NCBI GenBank assembly: GCA_037974965.1
Contig: JBBPFI010000003.1
Location: 682,001-746,000, forward strand
Source of the DNA: Dacryopinax spathularia
Taxonomy: Eukaryota; Basidiomycota; Dacrymycetes; Dacrymycetales; Dacrymycetaceae
Length of the DNA: 64,000 nucleotides
Direction of reading: 5' to 3'
Shown: piece after piece, positions 23,158 to 34,427 of the stretch
How positions within the stretch are numbered: the stretch's first letter is position 1
Layout of the letters: every line of letters starts with the position of its first letter
Notes under the pieces: model-generated
The model's database searches: none
Seen by the model: the letters and a program-made list of their open reading frames with translations, nothing else
Told to the model about the DNA's origin: nothing
Position numbers and translations under genes: made by a program

Positions 23158-23821
23158 ATGTCCTCCGACCCGGATACGATCCTCTCCCCGCCCGCGGGGT
23201 ACGTCTCCCCGTCCTTTCCCTGCCTGTACAACCCTCGCGCGGAGTTCACGCGCGTGAACTCGAGCGCGCTTGTCCCGGGGACTTGTTATTTGTATTATTC
23301 TGGCGGTGCGTCTCTCTCTTTCCTCCTCTTCCTCCTCCTCCCTCCTTGTACCTGCCGCGTTACCCTGGCTGTCAGCTGCTGGGAAGCTACACCAACGAAC
23401 GGGGCCCGGCAAGGATGACGAGTGCAGTGTATAGTAGACCGCTCAGGCTAACGCCTTCGCAGACGTCTGGCGCTTCACCCTCTACTGGACTCTCATCTGC
23501 TACAGCATAACCTACCTCCTCACCTCCCTCTGGGGCTTCCTCGTCTTCTCGCGCAAATCCCCCTTGCTCGCCGCGCTCATCCCGCTCACATTCTGCTTTT
23601 TCGCCGGCTTGGCCGCGCTGGTCGGGGCGAGCATTATTGGGTTTGTGCTCGCGGCGGTGTATTCCGTGGGGTACTTTAGTATGAGCACGTGGGTGCCGTT
23701 TTTGTGGGCTTTGGTGCAGACTATGGTCGCTATTATGGGGTGCGCGACTTCCCACGCTATTACTCCTGTTGCTCTGCGCAGAAGCACTGACCATGGGCCA
23801 GATCATACTCGACAGCAATAG
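23158..23821 (+). CDS. TMEM170-like integral membrane protein
   Basis: The TMEM170 family are small ER and nuclear-envelope membrane proteins; human TMEM170A affects ER sheet formation and nuclear pore number. Exons: 23158-23305 and 23463-23821, about 168 residues; the 157-base intron is long for this window. Seen: a Pro-rich luminal or cytosolic head, then three hydrophobic segments: TLYWTLICYSITYLLTSLWG, LLAALIPLTFCFFAGLAALV with GASIIGFVLAAVYSVGYF, and WVPFLWALVQTMVAIMG. The Gly-rich AALVGASIIGFVL turn fits the family. A second intron near 23742-23783 is possible and would change the last residues, but no choice clearly kept a conserved tail, so the C-terminus is uncertain. Confidence 0.6.
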
Positions 23822-24427
23822 CGACGATGTGACGATACCCTCGACGATACCCTCTCCGTCCTCCCTCCCCCTCCTGTTCCCCTCAGATTCGCGCCACGAA
23901 CATGTCACATCCTCATACCCCCCCTTCCGCCTCCCCAACTTCTTTCTACTCCCACAAGAGCCTCTTACGACAGAACACACCATGTAATCATGATGATCAC
24001 TGTACACTATATTTTTCCGCATTATCCTCTATCCTCGATGAGACGAGATGCGCTACGCTACAATAAAGAAAAACAAACAAAACAAAACAAAACAGACCAG
24101 AAGATATTGGCTACATTAGTCTCGGTCTTTCCTTCAGATCCTTCCGTCCATCCTTCCATCCTTCCATCCTCCGTCCATCCACTTCAACCCATCTAGCCCC
24201 GAGCACCGCAGGAAGGTTGGTACGCTTCGCTTTGGTGTGGGCCAGCATGCATGCGTGTATGCGCATACAGCGACCGGCAGTGCGAATCCCAGCGGTCTGA
24301 CATTAGCCAGCGGGTTCCGTTCTTGTGCACCAGATGAGGCGGCGCGTTTTCAGCGTGTTCGGACTTGTCCTCCTCCGCACTACCACCACCGCCTCCTCCT
24401 CCTCCTCCTTCAACCCCCCAACAGAAT
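23822..24427. other. Shared 3' region with two microsatellites
   Basis: Convergent 3' region between the TMEM170-like gene and the SILK-motif protein. It holds an AATAAA-like signal at 24062, a (CAAAA)n-type tract at about 24069-24094 and a (TCCATCCT)n-type tract at about 24145-24180. No gene supported. Confidence 0.5.
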
Positions 24428-25231
24428 CTACCAATCACTCTCCATCCTCCTCTTAAACGTAATCTCGAACTCCCCCGCCCCAGCCGCCACACCCCCCATC
24501 GCCCCCAATCCTCCCACTCCGACTAACGGATTCCGCACCCCCACACCCCTCAAATCAGGCGGCGTCACGGGGGAAGCACTCTCGTCCGTCATCGGGCTAT
24601 CCCCATCTTTCCCCTGCAATCCCGGCCTCGCCGAAAAATAAGGTGCTGAGGCAGCGGCTGCCGCCGATGGGGTGGAGCCTGCGGAGGAGGAGGAGGGTGC
24701 ATCGCCCACTGGGAGGAGGGGGAGGAATGCGAGTAAGGGGCGTTTTCGGGTCGAGGGGTGGGAGGAGAGGGGTGGTGGGGCTGGGCGTTTTTGGGGTGCT
24801 AGTGAGCTGCTGCTTGTTCCTGCTCCTTGCGCTCCAGCGGCGGAGGCTCCGCGGTTCCTTGGTGCTGGGAGGGTGAGAGTGGGAACAGGCCTTGAAATGC
24901 TCGTTATAGGCGGTAGGAGGGGCAGTAACGCCGTGGGCGCCGCAGCAAGCAGAGCAGGCAGATCCATCAACGCCGTAGCCTCGTCCATACACTCCCCCGA
25001 TCCCTCCCCAGCCTCAGCATCAGACTCGAGCGAAAGCCGACGCAGCTCCTCGATGTCCGACCAGGACAGCTCGGTGGTAGGTGAGGCGGGGGACCGGTCG
25101 TACGTGTCTGCTAGGGCGACTGTGGGTGCTGAGGAGAATGAGACGGAGCGGCCGCAGCATCCACCTGAGCTGCCGGGGGTGGTGGCGCATGGACGTTTGA
25201 GGATCGATTTGGGGGAGATGGTGCATGTCAT
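24428..25231 (-). CDS. Disordered protein with SILK and RVxF PP1-docking motifs
   Basis: Single exon of 267 residues, start ATG at 25229-25231 (the frame is open further upstream, but that extension has no conserved look). Seen: SPKSILKR at residues 6-13, then RSVSF at 28-32, followed by a TYDRSP element and an acidic patch ELSWSDIEELRRLSLESDAE. The rest is Ala/Pro/Ser-rich, with a basic STRKRPL patch near residue 175 and EITFKRRMESDW at the end. SILK followed by RVxF is the order found in known protein phosphatase 1 regulators such as inhibitor-2, so a PP1-binding role is possible (inference). I recall similar SILKR plus YDRSP architectures in uncharacterised fungal proteins but cannot name a family. 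Expression is not shown by the sequence. Confidence 0.6.
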   Translation of the reverse strand: MTCTISPKSILKRPCATTPGSSGGCCGRSVSFSSAPTVALADTYDRSPASPTTELSWSDIEELRRLSLESDAEAGEGSGECMDEATALMDLPALLAAAPTALLPLLPPITSISRPVPTLTLPAPRNRGASAAGAQGAGTSSSSLAPQKRPAPPPLSSHPSTRKRPLLAFLPLLPVGDAPSSSSAGSTPSAAAAASAPYFSARPGLQGKDGDSPMTDESASPVTPPDLRGVGVRNPLVGVGGLGAMGGVAAGAGEFEITFKRRMESDW

Positions 25232-28133
25232 CGTTGCGAGTTGCTTTGGGGGATGAAGTGGAGGAGAAGAAGGCGGGCAGGGTCTGGGGATATTAAAGGG
25301 CCCTCGTCGTTGGCTCGGTCGACTACGTCTCCACGGTGGGTGGGCGGCAGGCGGTGGTGAACAGGGGCCAGAGAGACGGATGAGGACAGCGGCGGGCGGT
25401 GCACCAAAGATCGAGGTTATATTGCTGTGTTTTTGGGGGGGGGGACGATGCCAGTCGTAGTCTTCAGCACGAGGGAATGGCCATCCTGTACTGGTTGTCA
25501 AATATCGGTGCTGGGCTGGCTGAGTACAAGGGGAGAGAGACAGGGTGCAGTGCACTGGGAGACGCACGACCCATATAGCCATCCCTCGGTGGACAGCGTT
25601 AGACCCCTTTGGATAAACAGTCCCGGAACCACTTTTTTCATGCTCACACCTACTAAGGGCTCGGGTGCACCGCCCCGCTCAGCCCGGGTCTGCTTCCGCT
25701 TGGGTCTGTGCTCGGGCGACCAAGCGAGAGACATGCCATGCTTCCATGCGTATGAAGGAGCTTGTGGGCGGTAGCTTTGGTGGGGTACGTCATCCCTTCA
25801 TTTTGACCATTTGGCAGGCGGGAGCCGGTGGGCAGCGGGAGGAGAGGGAGCGAGCGGATGGAGGGAGGGAGGGGTGAAGCGACGGTTGCCTCGGTTGGAA
25901 AGAGCGCCGACCGAGGGCGCACCGAGCGGCCTCCCACCGCTCACCATATGCCTTTCTTTGCCTATCCCAACAAAATACTTTTTTCCCATATTTTCTTTTG
26001 TCTACAGGGGGGGGCGAGGCATGCACCGCGTACCCCTAAAAGCAAATATCGGAGAGATAGAACATGCTCGATCATCCACCCATCCACCCATCCTCCTATT
26101 ATCCAACAGGATCAGCATCTTCAGATCCAGATCAAGTTGGACAGCCTCTGGCCAATGATGAACGACGTCAGGGACCGCGCATCAGTCCATGAGCTACATA
26201 CATAAGTACATGAGTAGGTGGGGGTCACCTCCACTTGCGCTCGGTGAGCGAGCCGTCAGATTCCCGCCCGGCGTCATTCGTGCCGATGTGCCGATGTGCC
26301 GATAATCATTGATCGATCGTTCGTTATAAGTATTGATTGTTCGTCGGTGGGTTGGTGGATAAGCTCTGCAGCCGTGTGTGTGTTTGCGTAGGTGGCTTCC
26401 CCCTTCCTGCAAATTAGAGGGAAAGAGGGCTCGCACAAGAGTACAGTAGAGAAGAATGTAATTCAGTGTGCGTACGTGGCAGATTGATGAATTGCACGCG
26501 ATTGATAGAGGGGTTGATAGGCTCACGTGCAGTTTAGAGGTTGGGGAGAACGTCGCATCATTCTGTGAGGGCCGAGATACAGTAGTGTCCGACCTTGTAT
26601 CATTGTTGTTGGTTGTCGTGCATGTTGCTTGAGCCACGGCTGGCGCCCTTGTCGTCAAGCTGGTAGGGCAGCAGCAGCATATAACGAATACAGTAGCAGG
26701 TCCCTTGGGGATAGGTGAGCTGATCCAGTGGGGGCAGGATGGGCGGGGGTAGCTAATGCCCAGACGTGCGCCGTAGTTCCGATACTACCGTGCTTGGCAA
26801 AGCATCACCAAGCATGGGAACGAGAGGACTAGCTCACTCAACCTGGAGCGTCGTACTCCAGCCTTGCTGGGAGGGAGCAACCTCCTGGTGGGAAGAGGAG
26901 GTACAGCAACCAGTGAGTGAGCAAGAGTGTAGTGCGACCAACTGCATCCTCCTCAGTTTAGTGCTGTGACGGAACTCGAGGGCCTGCCTGCCGCGAGAGC
27001 GCCGTACTCCTTACTACCTTAGGAGGAAGAACGAAAAGCATTCGCAGGATTGCCACAAACTCACGGCTGATCCCACTGGTGCTGAGAGCCAAAAGTCCGA
27101 CACCTCGCAGTTTAGCGCATTTCTGGGCAGGAAGGTAGGCCGGAATGATGAATGAACCGGCCTGAGCGTAACAGGGAGCTTTCCAGGACCAGCTCGTGGA
27201 CATGATGAGAGTAACGTATAAGTCATCCGCCAAGTCAGGTCGAGCGCCAGGCTGGGTTGGATCCCTCCCCGAGGGGTTTCGAGCGAGTCATAAGAGATGG
27301 CCGCTTTATACGGATTCGCTGCCTAGAGGCCAGGTGTGAAGTCAACTAGGGCGTGCGAGAGAGCCGGTATGCTGGACAAAGCGTGAGGGCAGCTCCTGGC
27401 AAAGGAGAGGAGAGGCCAACGTACGGATTGCCACCGCGACCGTTCTTTCATGGTGCGACACTTCCAGCATAGGCTGACCAGGCGGCACATGTACCGTCCG
27501 TTGATGCAGGGCCGCTGGCAGCGGAGCAGGCGAGTGGCATTTGGCTACGCATTTTGGCATAGCGAAAGAAGCAGAAGAGGCGTTCGTACTCCACACGAGA
27601 CAAACCAGATTGTGTCTTTCCGCATAGCGAAATGGGTAGTCCGAGAAACCGGCCTCCGAGTCAGACCACATACAGACAGGTCCCTCGGATTTGAATTTGT
27701 TCATGTCGCAGCTTGCTTCTCGAGGATGGGCCATCTGGTAGTGGTCAGGCACCATTCTGGCCCAACATTCCGGACGATGTTTTCCGTCGTGCTGGAAATT
27801 AGTCGCGATATGACTCATGGAAGTTCCGAGGATATCAAGCAGAGTATCGCCAGGAAGAGAATCACAGTATAAGGCAGGTGGTCAACGAGGCGGGAAATCA
27901 GATAAGCCAGCTGTCATGATATCGTATGCATTGTCGAGGCTCATCCCAACCATTTCCGAAGGTGTGGTGGTGGCTGTCAGTAACCATGAAACTGAACCCT
28001 AGCGCAGCGTGCGAACCCTCGTGAATTGTGTCCGTTGCTTCCGTCGCAACGAGGTATTTTGGTGAGACGAGTTGGCTTGGACGTCGACGCTCACCAAAGG
28101 CCTATCATTATATTACCGTTGGATTGAAGACCA
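25232..28133. other. Long intergenic region, no supported gene
   Basis: This 2.9 kb between two divergent genes holds no frame I can assign. A run of ten G lies at 25435-25444 in the 5' flank of the SILK-motif gene. Short direct repeats (gatgtgccgatgtgccgat at 26284-26303, cccatccaccca near 26080) are seen. Minus-strand frames at 26958-27233 and 27342-27818 are open for 91 and 158 codons, but plus-strand frames over the same bases are equally open and no motif is recognisable. Confidence 0.45.
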
Positions 28134-30854
28134 ATGCCTGTCCGACACCTGGACGGTGAGCTTGAGCTTGAGCTACACGGGAAAGACGCGAAAGAAGCTC
28201 ATGTATGCGTTTGGTTCTCGCAGCGTATCTTGCCGAGCGCCAGCAGGTGCACTCCCTTCCCCTCTCCACGCTCACGGAGACACGGCTAGGTATCGATGCG
28301 TCGCTCTACTTGTCCAGGCTATTGCAAAACCCAACGACGAGGGAGCCCTTCCTACCCGCCACGGGCGGCCTACCGCTCTCCTTGACGCAGAGGATCGAGA
28401 ATGACCTACGGATCCTCGAGAAGCTGCGAATCAAGCCCGTCTTCGTCTTCCCCGGTCTCGCGCCTAACAGCGCCAAGAAGGGAGGCGGGCCGAACAAGTA
28501 CCCCAATCAGGCCGTACACTTCAGCCCGCTCGTCAATGCTTCCCAGTTCGACATGATGCGAGCGCGATCAGAGGCGTGGGACCTATACGAGAAGGGCAAG
28601 GTGGCTGAGGCAACGGCTGCGTTCGAGACGAAGCCGGCGTCTCATGTCGTGCAGTGGGATCTGTGGAGGGCGGTCTTGAGGATATTCAGGCACCGTAACG
28701 TGGACTTCATGATCGCGCCGTATACTGCCACGGCCCAGGTGCGTGACGTCTGACTGACACGCTCGACTTCTGTTCCTGAGCCTGTGCATATAGCTCATCT
28801 ACCTGTACCGCCATCCGAAAGCCTATGTGCACTCCATCTGGGGCGCGACAGAGACCCTGCTGTACAACGGCGTTGACAAGCTCATCTTGTCCGTCACGTT
28901 CAGCAGCCAGACCTTTACCTACTGCACGAAATCCGCAATAATTGCTGAGATGGGCTTGACGCCGTCACAGTTCCTGGACGTCGGCATCCTGGCCGGATTC
29001 GACGACCTCATCGCGCCTCCCTTCCCTCCGACGCAGAACGACATGACTCTCAAACCCGTTCTCGACATGGTCCGATTCTACAAGTCAGGTCACGCCGCCG
29101 CATCCGCATTCTTCCACGAGCCGCAAGTCAAAGCGACCCAATACCTCGACACGTTCGCTCGCGCCCGAGCGGTCATCACCTTCGCCCTTGTCCTCTCCTC
29201 CGACGGAGTCGTCGTTCCACTTCCTCTCACACAGATACCCAGCACGCCACCCACCACTGCCAAGAACAACTCTGACCCGTCAGCCACGCCGCAAGTAACA
29301 ACAGCCGCCGATATACCCCAAGACCTGCACGACATTTTCACTCATCGCTTACCTGACGAGGTGTACTACTATCTTTCCCGCGGTCTCGTCAGCCCACAAC
29401 CGCTCAACTGGCTGACCTCCGGACACATCTCCGAGCCGCCACCCCTCGACAACGGCGAGAACCAGGAGTACCGCCGCTTCGTAAAAGAGGTCATCTCCGA
29501 GGGTGCTACCTGTCCTAGGGCGGTCTCCCTCGCATTGTTAAGCAGTGCGATCAATCCGTGGTGGGCAGGGCGGAAGATTACCTCGTCATACTGGTACGAT
29601 GCAGGCGCACCTTTACAACCAGGCCGACACGACAAACTCGTGCCTCATTCCGGGAAAGACACGCTCATGCAGATCGAGCGATGCGTGGCATGGTGGAATG
29701 TGCCAAACTTCCTGGTCGAAGAGGAACTCCGGCGGCAAAACGTGCGGTTCTCCCTTTGCCCAGCATTGCAAAGCTAACATATGCCGTAGTCATCAACCAT
29801 CGATTTCCAGCTTTGCCTGGGCGCCACCTCGCAAGAGAAGTTGGCAGCTCGAACGCGTGCAAAGCCCAACCCCGCGCATCCGTTGGATAAGAAGGATGAG
29901 GTAGTGGCCAACGTGATCTGGAGATTCTTAGAGCTCAGAGGGTGAGTCAGCCGCAACATGTCGGGAGCTCGTTACTGACAGACATGTCAGATTCTTGGTT
30001 TCCACGACTCACATGCATACCCCGCTCGGTCGTGCAATGCATTCATCGCTCAAGGAGTCAAGGATCAACGACAAGTTCCAGGAGCCGCTGTATCTCTTCC
30101 TCGAGCTTGTGAGGGCAGGTGTTATGCACGGCAACCTGTGGAGCGGCCGGGCATATAGCGGTGGCCCTAGCTTCGGAGACGGTAGGTGTTCCAGCACTTT
30201 CACGTAGTTCATAACTCATCGTCTGTATTCAGACGCCGAAAAGCGGAGCATGCTGCTCGTCATGCGAATCCTTAGCATTGTCCCGCTAAACTTCAAGCAA
30301 GAGCCGTGGAAGGGCCCACTATCGCGCGAACTCCTCGTGTTTAACTCTTTCCTACATTCACTGTCCCGGTCGTTGAGATCACTGGTGGAGCTTACCGCGA
30401 TGAACATGCTTCTGCGGGGCGACGCGAGGCGTGCCAGAGACGATCTACTGGATATCGCATTATCGCTTCCGTTCCAGGCCGACGTTAACACCGGTTTCGG
30501 CATTCTCGGCAAGACGTACCTTGACGCGTTGGTTGCGCTGAAGGGCGGTCGAGTCGAGGAGAGCGAGAAGGACGATGAGGAAGTCAAGGAAGCGAAGGAG
30601 CAGGCACTCAACATTTGCGACGAAAACTTTGACAACATCAAGAGTCCGCGTTCAGAAGTTGAGCGGGGATTTCGTTTCTGGGACGCTGTAAGCTTTTCTG
30701 TCCGCGCACGTTTGTGCCCGCAATGGTGGCTAAATTCCGTTTCTAGGCGTACATGGCAATCAAGAGTCTCGAGGCTGCCAACGAGGCGGTATCGCCCGAA
30801 CTCGTTGCCGAGTTCGACGCCGCGCAGGCGTGGCTCAGCCCGATGCGGCCTTGA
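28134..30854 (+). CDS. MKT1: MKT1-like post-transcriptional regulator with degenerate XPG nuclease fold
   Basis: Yeast Mkt1 binds Pbp1 (ataxin-2) on polysomes and controls stability and translation of selected mRNAs, including HO and mitochondrial protein mRNAs. Exons: 28134-28155, 28224-28738, 28794-29741, 29790-29941, 29991-30181, 30233-30687 and 30747-30854, giving 796 residues. Seen: MPVRHLDAYLAERQQVHSLP and LGIDASLYLSRLL (XPG N-like, about 1-160), TATAQLIYLYRH and SIWGATETLLYNGVDKLIL (XPG I-like, about 190-260), MKT1_N region with GILAGFDDL, then MKT1_C with STTHMHTPLGRAMH and GVMHGNLWSG. The start is fixed by the short first exon, which gives the conserved MPxRxLxxYLAER opening. XPG metal ligands are largely lost, as in the family. 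Confidence 0.9.
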
Positions 30855-32946
30855 AATTCGCTTTCCCAACTGTCGGTGTTTGTTTTCCTTTTTTTGGGCG
30901 AGCCATTTCCATTTGCGCTCTGGCTTCTTCACGCTTGCTTGCTGCGCTCTCATTCGTGTGTCATGCCTGTCGTTGCACCACACAAATCACGCCATCCATT
31001 GCTTTCCATTGTTGTCTGAAGGGCATAGTGATGTTTGTTCAAGCAAGTCATGCAATCAATCCCGTTGTGACCTCACGGGCTGTGGTGACGAGTCGATCAA
31101 GAACACCGACGTCAGTCCCCAGCGATTGAAGCGTTACCATTTGTCCGTTTTATTTCAAGACTCTAGTGGGCTTATTGTACGGCGTGAACTCGTCGCGCAT
31201 TGAGGCAACCCGCATGCCACCGTCTGTCACAAATGGTTGCCACGGAAGCCGCGCCACAAATCTTGACCCCTTCCAGGCCAGGAACACGAGGCTTTTCGCC
31301 GCAAGCGAGTCACGCAGGACCTACGCGGAATGTTCCATGATGCCAAGTCGAAGCCCGGTCCCAGGCTTCTGGCCTCGTTTCACCAAACTCAGCAGTCTTC
31401 GAGCCCGTCTGATTTGGAATCGACCCTGGTCGTGCTTCCCCGAGGAACAAAATGATGTCGATCACCGCATCAGCTTGTTGTGATCGATAACGTCCCCCGT
31501 CGGGATGCACCTGAAACGTTGTGCCAGGCGGACCAGAAGCAAAGCTATTGAGATAAGGACGTCATCGTTACTTCTCACCGTGCGGGAGGAAGCTGCAGTT
31601 GCGGACTCCTGATACCGTCAGTCAGCTACTGACGGCTGAAGCACGCCGGCCGCCGGTAAGCAACATCAACTATTATTTTGTCCGGAACCGCCGTGAGAAA
31701 ACGGTCGTAACATATTTTCCTTCGAGCAGAGAAAGGCACGGAGAAGCGCGTAGAACATTAATCCGGTACTGAATCCGAAACCCAGGCCAGGGCGCGACAA
31801 GTGAGAAGAGAAGGTGTGAACGCCATACGAATGCAATTGCAGCAAAAAGCAGACGTTTGTACGGCGTCAGTGGTTGGCAGCGGTGACCGGCGGATGACGT
31901 ACCGTGGCTTCGTGCCCGTGCGGCACACCGGTCTGGCCCGAACGTGCTTAGGTCTCGTTCAGCGTGTGTGAACCTGAAGCGGAACGCAAGGCCCGAGTGA
32001 CCCCGGAACCAGACCCTCGCAACGCTAATTCGCAAGCTGAGTTGGGTCTGGGACTTAAGTCCCAAGGCTTAAGTTCCCCACCTTAAGTCAACCAGACCCA
32101 GCCTGTAGAGGGGTACACGGGGTCCTGGGTCTTCACCGCCCTCGCTACGCGCTGTTTATGAGCCGCCGTGGAGCGCGCGACGGTCGTTCGCGCCCCGTGT
32201 GCTGGCACCCCGCAGAACGAGGCAACCACTTCTTAGCAGCGTGATCGGCGGGTACGGTGGACAGGAGGAGGAGCGGAAGGCAAAGTTGTGCTGTTCGCTT
32301 GCGCCGATGCACTGGTTTGGAGAGCTGGAGCGCCGTTGGCAGGTGGGGACTGCGCAGAACAGCAATAATAACTGTCATTAGCGTTGCGGTAACGTCGGAG
32401 CGCAAGAGAAAGCGAGTTGAGGAGGCGTTGTTTTTGTGTCTTTGTCTCGGGTCCCACAGTTTCGGCTGGATGAATCGTTTCCCAAAGCAGCTTTTCCCAA
32501 TGGGGATGTTGATCTCTCGATCATCGAGCGAAAAAGAGTATCAAAGCTTGGACGACTAATGTTTATGTTTGCATGATGTATCATTGCTTAGCGTAGCTAG
32601 CTAGCTATTCACCGTCCGATACGAACTACGAGCTACAGCTGGAGGTGGATGAGGATGCGTGGGTGTATGATCCTGATGGATGAGAGGTCTAGTAAAGGAA
32701 GGATGTGCGATGGCCGAAGAAACCGTGAGCTGGCGAGGTGCCCGCCTTACCCGCCAACCCGCCGCGCATGTACTGTACGAGAGAAGCGGATGCGAGTCTA
32801 GTCCGATTGCAGTGAAGGTAGAAGGAAAAAGTTAGGGGTATCTGCGAGCCATTCTCGCGAATAGAAGAAGTGGAATGTACGGCGTGCGAAGATAAAGAAA
32901 AGGAAGCGTCGCAAATGCAAAGAGTCGGAAAGTCCAGTATCGCCGA
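30855..32946. other. Convergent intergenic region with hairpins
   Basis: 2.1 kb between the MKT1 stop and the GH26-like stop, far more than two 3' UTRs need. No gene supported; short frames overlap on both strands with no recognisable motif. It contains a perfect 8-base-stem hairpin at 31615-31635 and a longer hairpin at 32043-32100 (listed separately). Confidence 0.45.
32043..32100. repeat. 17-bp-stem hairpin with GGGTCTGG / CTTAAG inverted repeats
   Basis: TGGGTCTGG (32043-32051) pairs with CCAGACCCA (32092-32100), and the adjoining GACTTAAG (32052-32059) pairs with CTTAAGTC (32082-32089), leaving a 2-base bulge and a 22-base loop that carries another CTTAAG. A third CCAGACCC stands at 32009-32016, so the motif alternates in orientation three times within 91 bases. 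Could be the end of a small transposon, or a transcript structure near the 3' ends of two convergent genes. Confidence 0.65.
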
Positions 32947-34427
32947 TCATAGGATAAGGGACGCGCCGAACGCAATACCAGAAGCAACCACGACGATCGC
33001 GGTTGTGCAACCCAGTATTAAGGATGGGAGAGCATCGGAGGAGAACAGAGAGATAGCGGTCGGCGTGCTTGCTCGGTAGGGTGTTGCTCGGTGAACGGTT
33101 TCTTGGGGCATCGGTACTTGATCGGGTGCGCCAGATCCCGATGTCGGCATTGGGAGATAGGTGGCCCACACGTATCGCTGTGCGACGTTCTCGAGATCTT
33201 GCTTGAACCCGTTGAGAACATCCGTGTCGTTGGTCAAACGGAAATCACGAAGAGTCGCGATATCATCATCGGTTTCGACCTTCTCCCACTCGAAGAGCAT
33301 GATCATCTTGAGACGAGGGAACGTGCTAAGGAACGTCTCGTTCGTGATACCGTCCTGCCACCATCCCTGCTCCACTTGCTCGTGACTTGGGGAAACGAAA
33401 CCGTCATACGTCGGAATCTGTGTCTGGTTGACGTGCCATGCTGCGCCGGATTCGGAAATCATGCACGGCTTGTTAGTGCAGTAGGTGTTATAGAAGTTGG
33501 TGTATTGCACTCCGCCATCGTCACCCGTGTCCTGCAGCCAGCCGGTCATAGCAGTTGCCATGTACCCAGCAGGCTGGATGACGTTGTACGAGTTCGGGTA
33601 GATACCCTTGTAGTAGTAGGAGACCCCGGTCCAGTCGACATATTCGTCGCCGGGATAGTACGGCGCATACGCGTCATCGTTGTTGTCGTATATGCCATCA
33701 CCATTCGTGTCAAGAGCAGCGCGATCCGTGGCATTGGCGATAGAATCAGGTGTGATGCCGTAAGGATACCCGGAAGCCGCGTTAGGGGACCAGACAATGG
33801 CGCAGTTGGGGCAAGATGTCTTGATGGAGGTGTACATGGTCTTCCATACGGCCTTGAACAACGTCGGCTGAGTTCCCCAAGGATCCCAGTTTCCGTTCAT
33901 TTCCGGCGCGAAACGTAGGAACACAGCATGACCAGCGCTGATGTATGACTGCAGCTGAACGCCAAGCGACGCAAACTACTCAGGGATCAGCCAAGCTGCT
34001 AAGAATAGATAACGATATCGACTTACGTCTTGTTCACTAATGGCGTCCAAACCGCTGTTCGGATACACGGTCACATAGACGCCAGCATCCGTATTTGTCT
34101 CAAAGACTTTGGTGGCATTGATAATACCGCCCGTTCCAGTAACATCATTATAAGGGTCTGCCGGTAGATTTTGGGACGCCTAATCGACATGGATAAATAA
34201 AGATGCCTTCTGCGCGACTAGCAGTGCCAGCTCACCTGGAACCACGATGCATTACGCCCTAGACGGCTGTTGAAAGCAGCGGGCGAGTCGCCTGATGTCA
34301 CCGAAGTGTCAATCCAGGCACCCAGATAGAGCTGTCCATCTGGTGGCTCATTCAGCGCGAGCGATGTTGTCGCTGTCTGCGCCGTTGCCACCGACAGCAG
34401 CGATAAGAGAGCAGCAGCAGCGTACAT
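32947..34427 (-). CDS. GH26-like secreted glycoside hydrolase with C-terminal anchor
   Basis: GH26 enzymes are mostly beta-mannanases, working by retaining double displacement with two glutamates. Exons: 34427-34236, 34179-34027 and 33975-32947, giving 457 residues. Seen: a signal peptide (AAAALLSLLSVATAQ), then LYLGAWID at strand one, FLRFAPEMNGNWDPWG with the likely acid/base Glu, YVDWTGVSYYYKG, and CMISESGAAWH with the likely nucleophile Glu. A DTNGDGIYDNNDD loop (about residue 215) looks like an EF-hand-type Ca site. The last 30 residues are hydrophobic (LPSLILGCTTAIVVVASGI), after a Ser/Thr/Pro-rich stretch, fitting a GPI signal or a membrane anchor at the cell surface. Start at 34427 is chosen for the signal peptide; an in-frame ATG at 34484 would place 19 residues before it. 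Substrate unknown. Confidence 0.78.

Noticed and set aside
27342-27818. 158-codon minus-strand frame in the 25.2-28.1 kb gap
   Set aside because: The overlapping plus-strand frame is almost as long, no family resemblance was found, and no introns or conserved motif support it.
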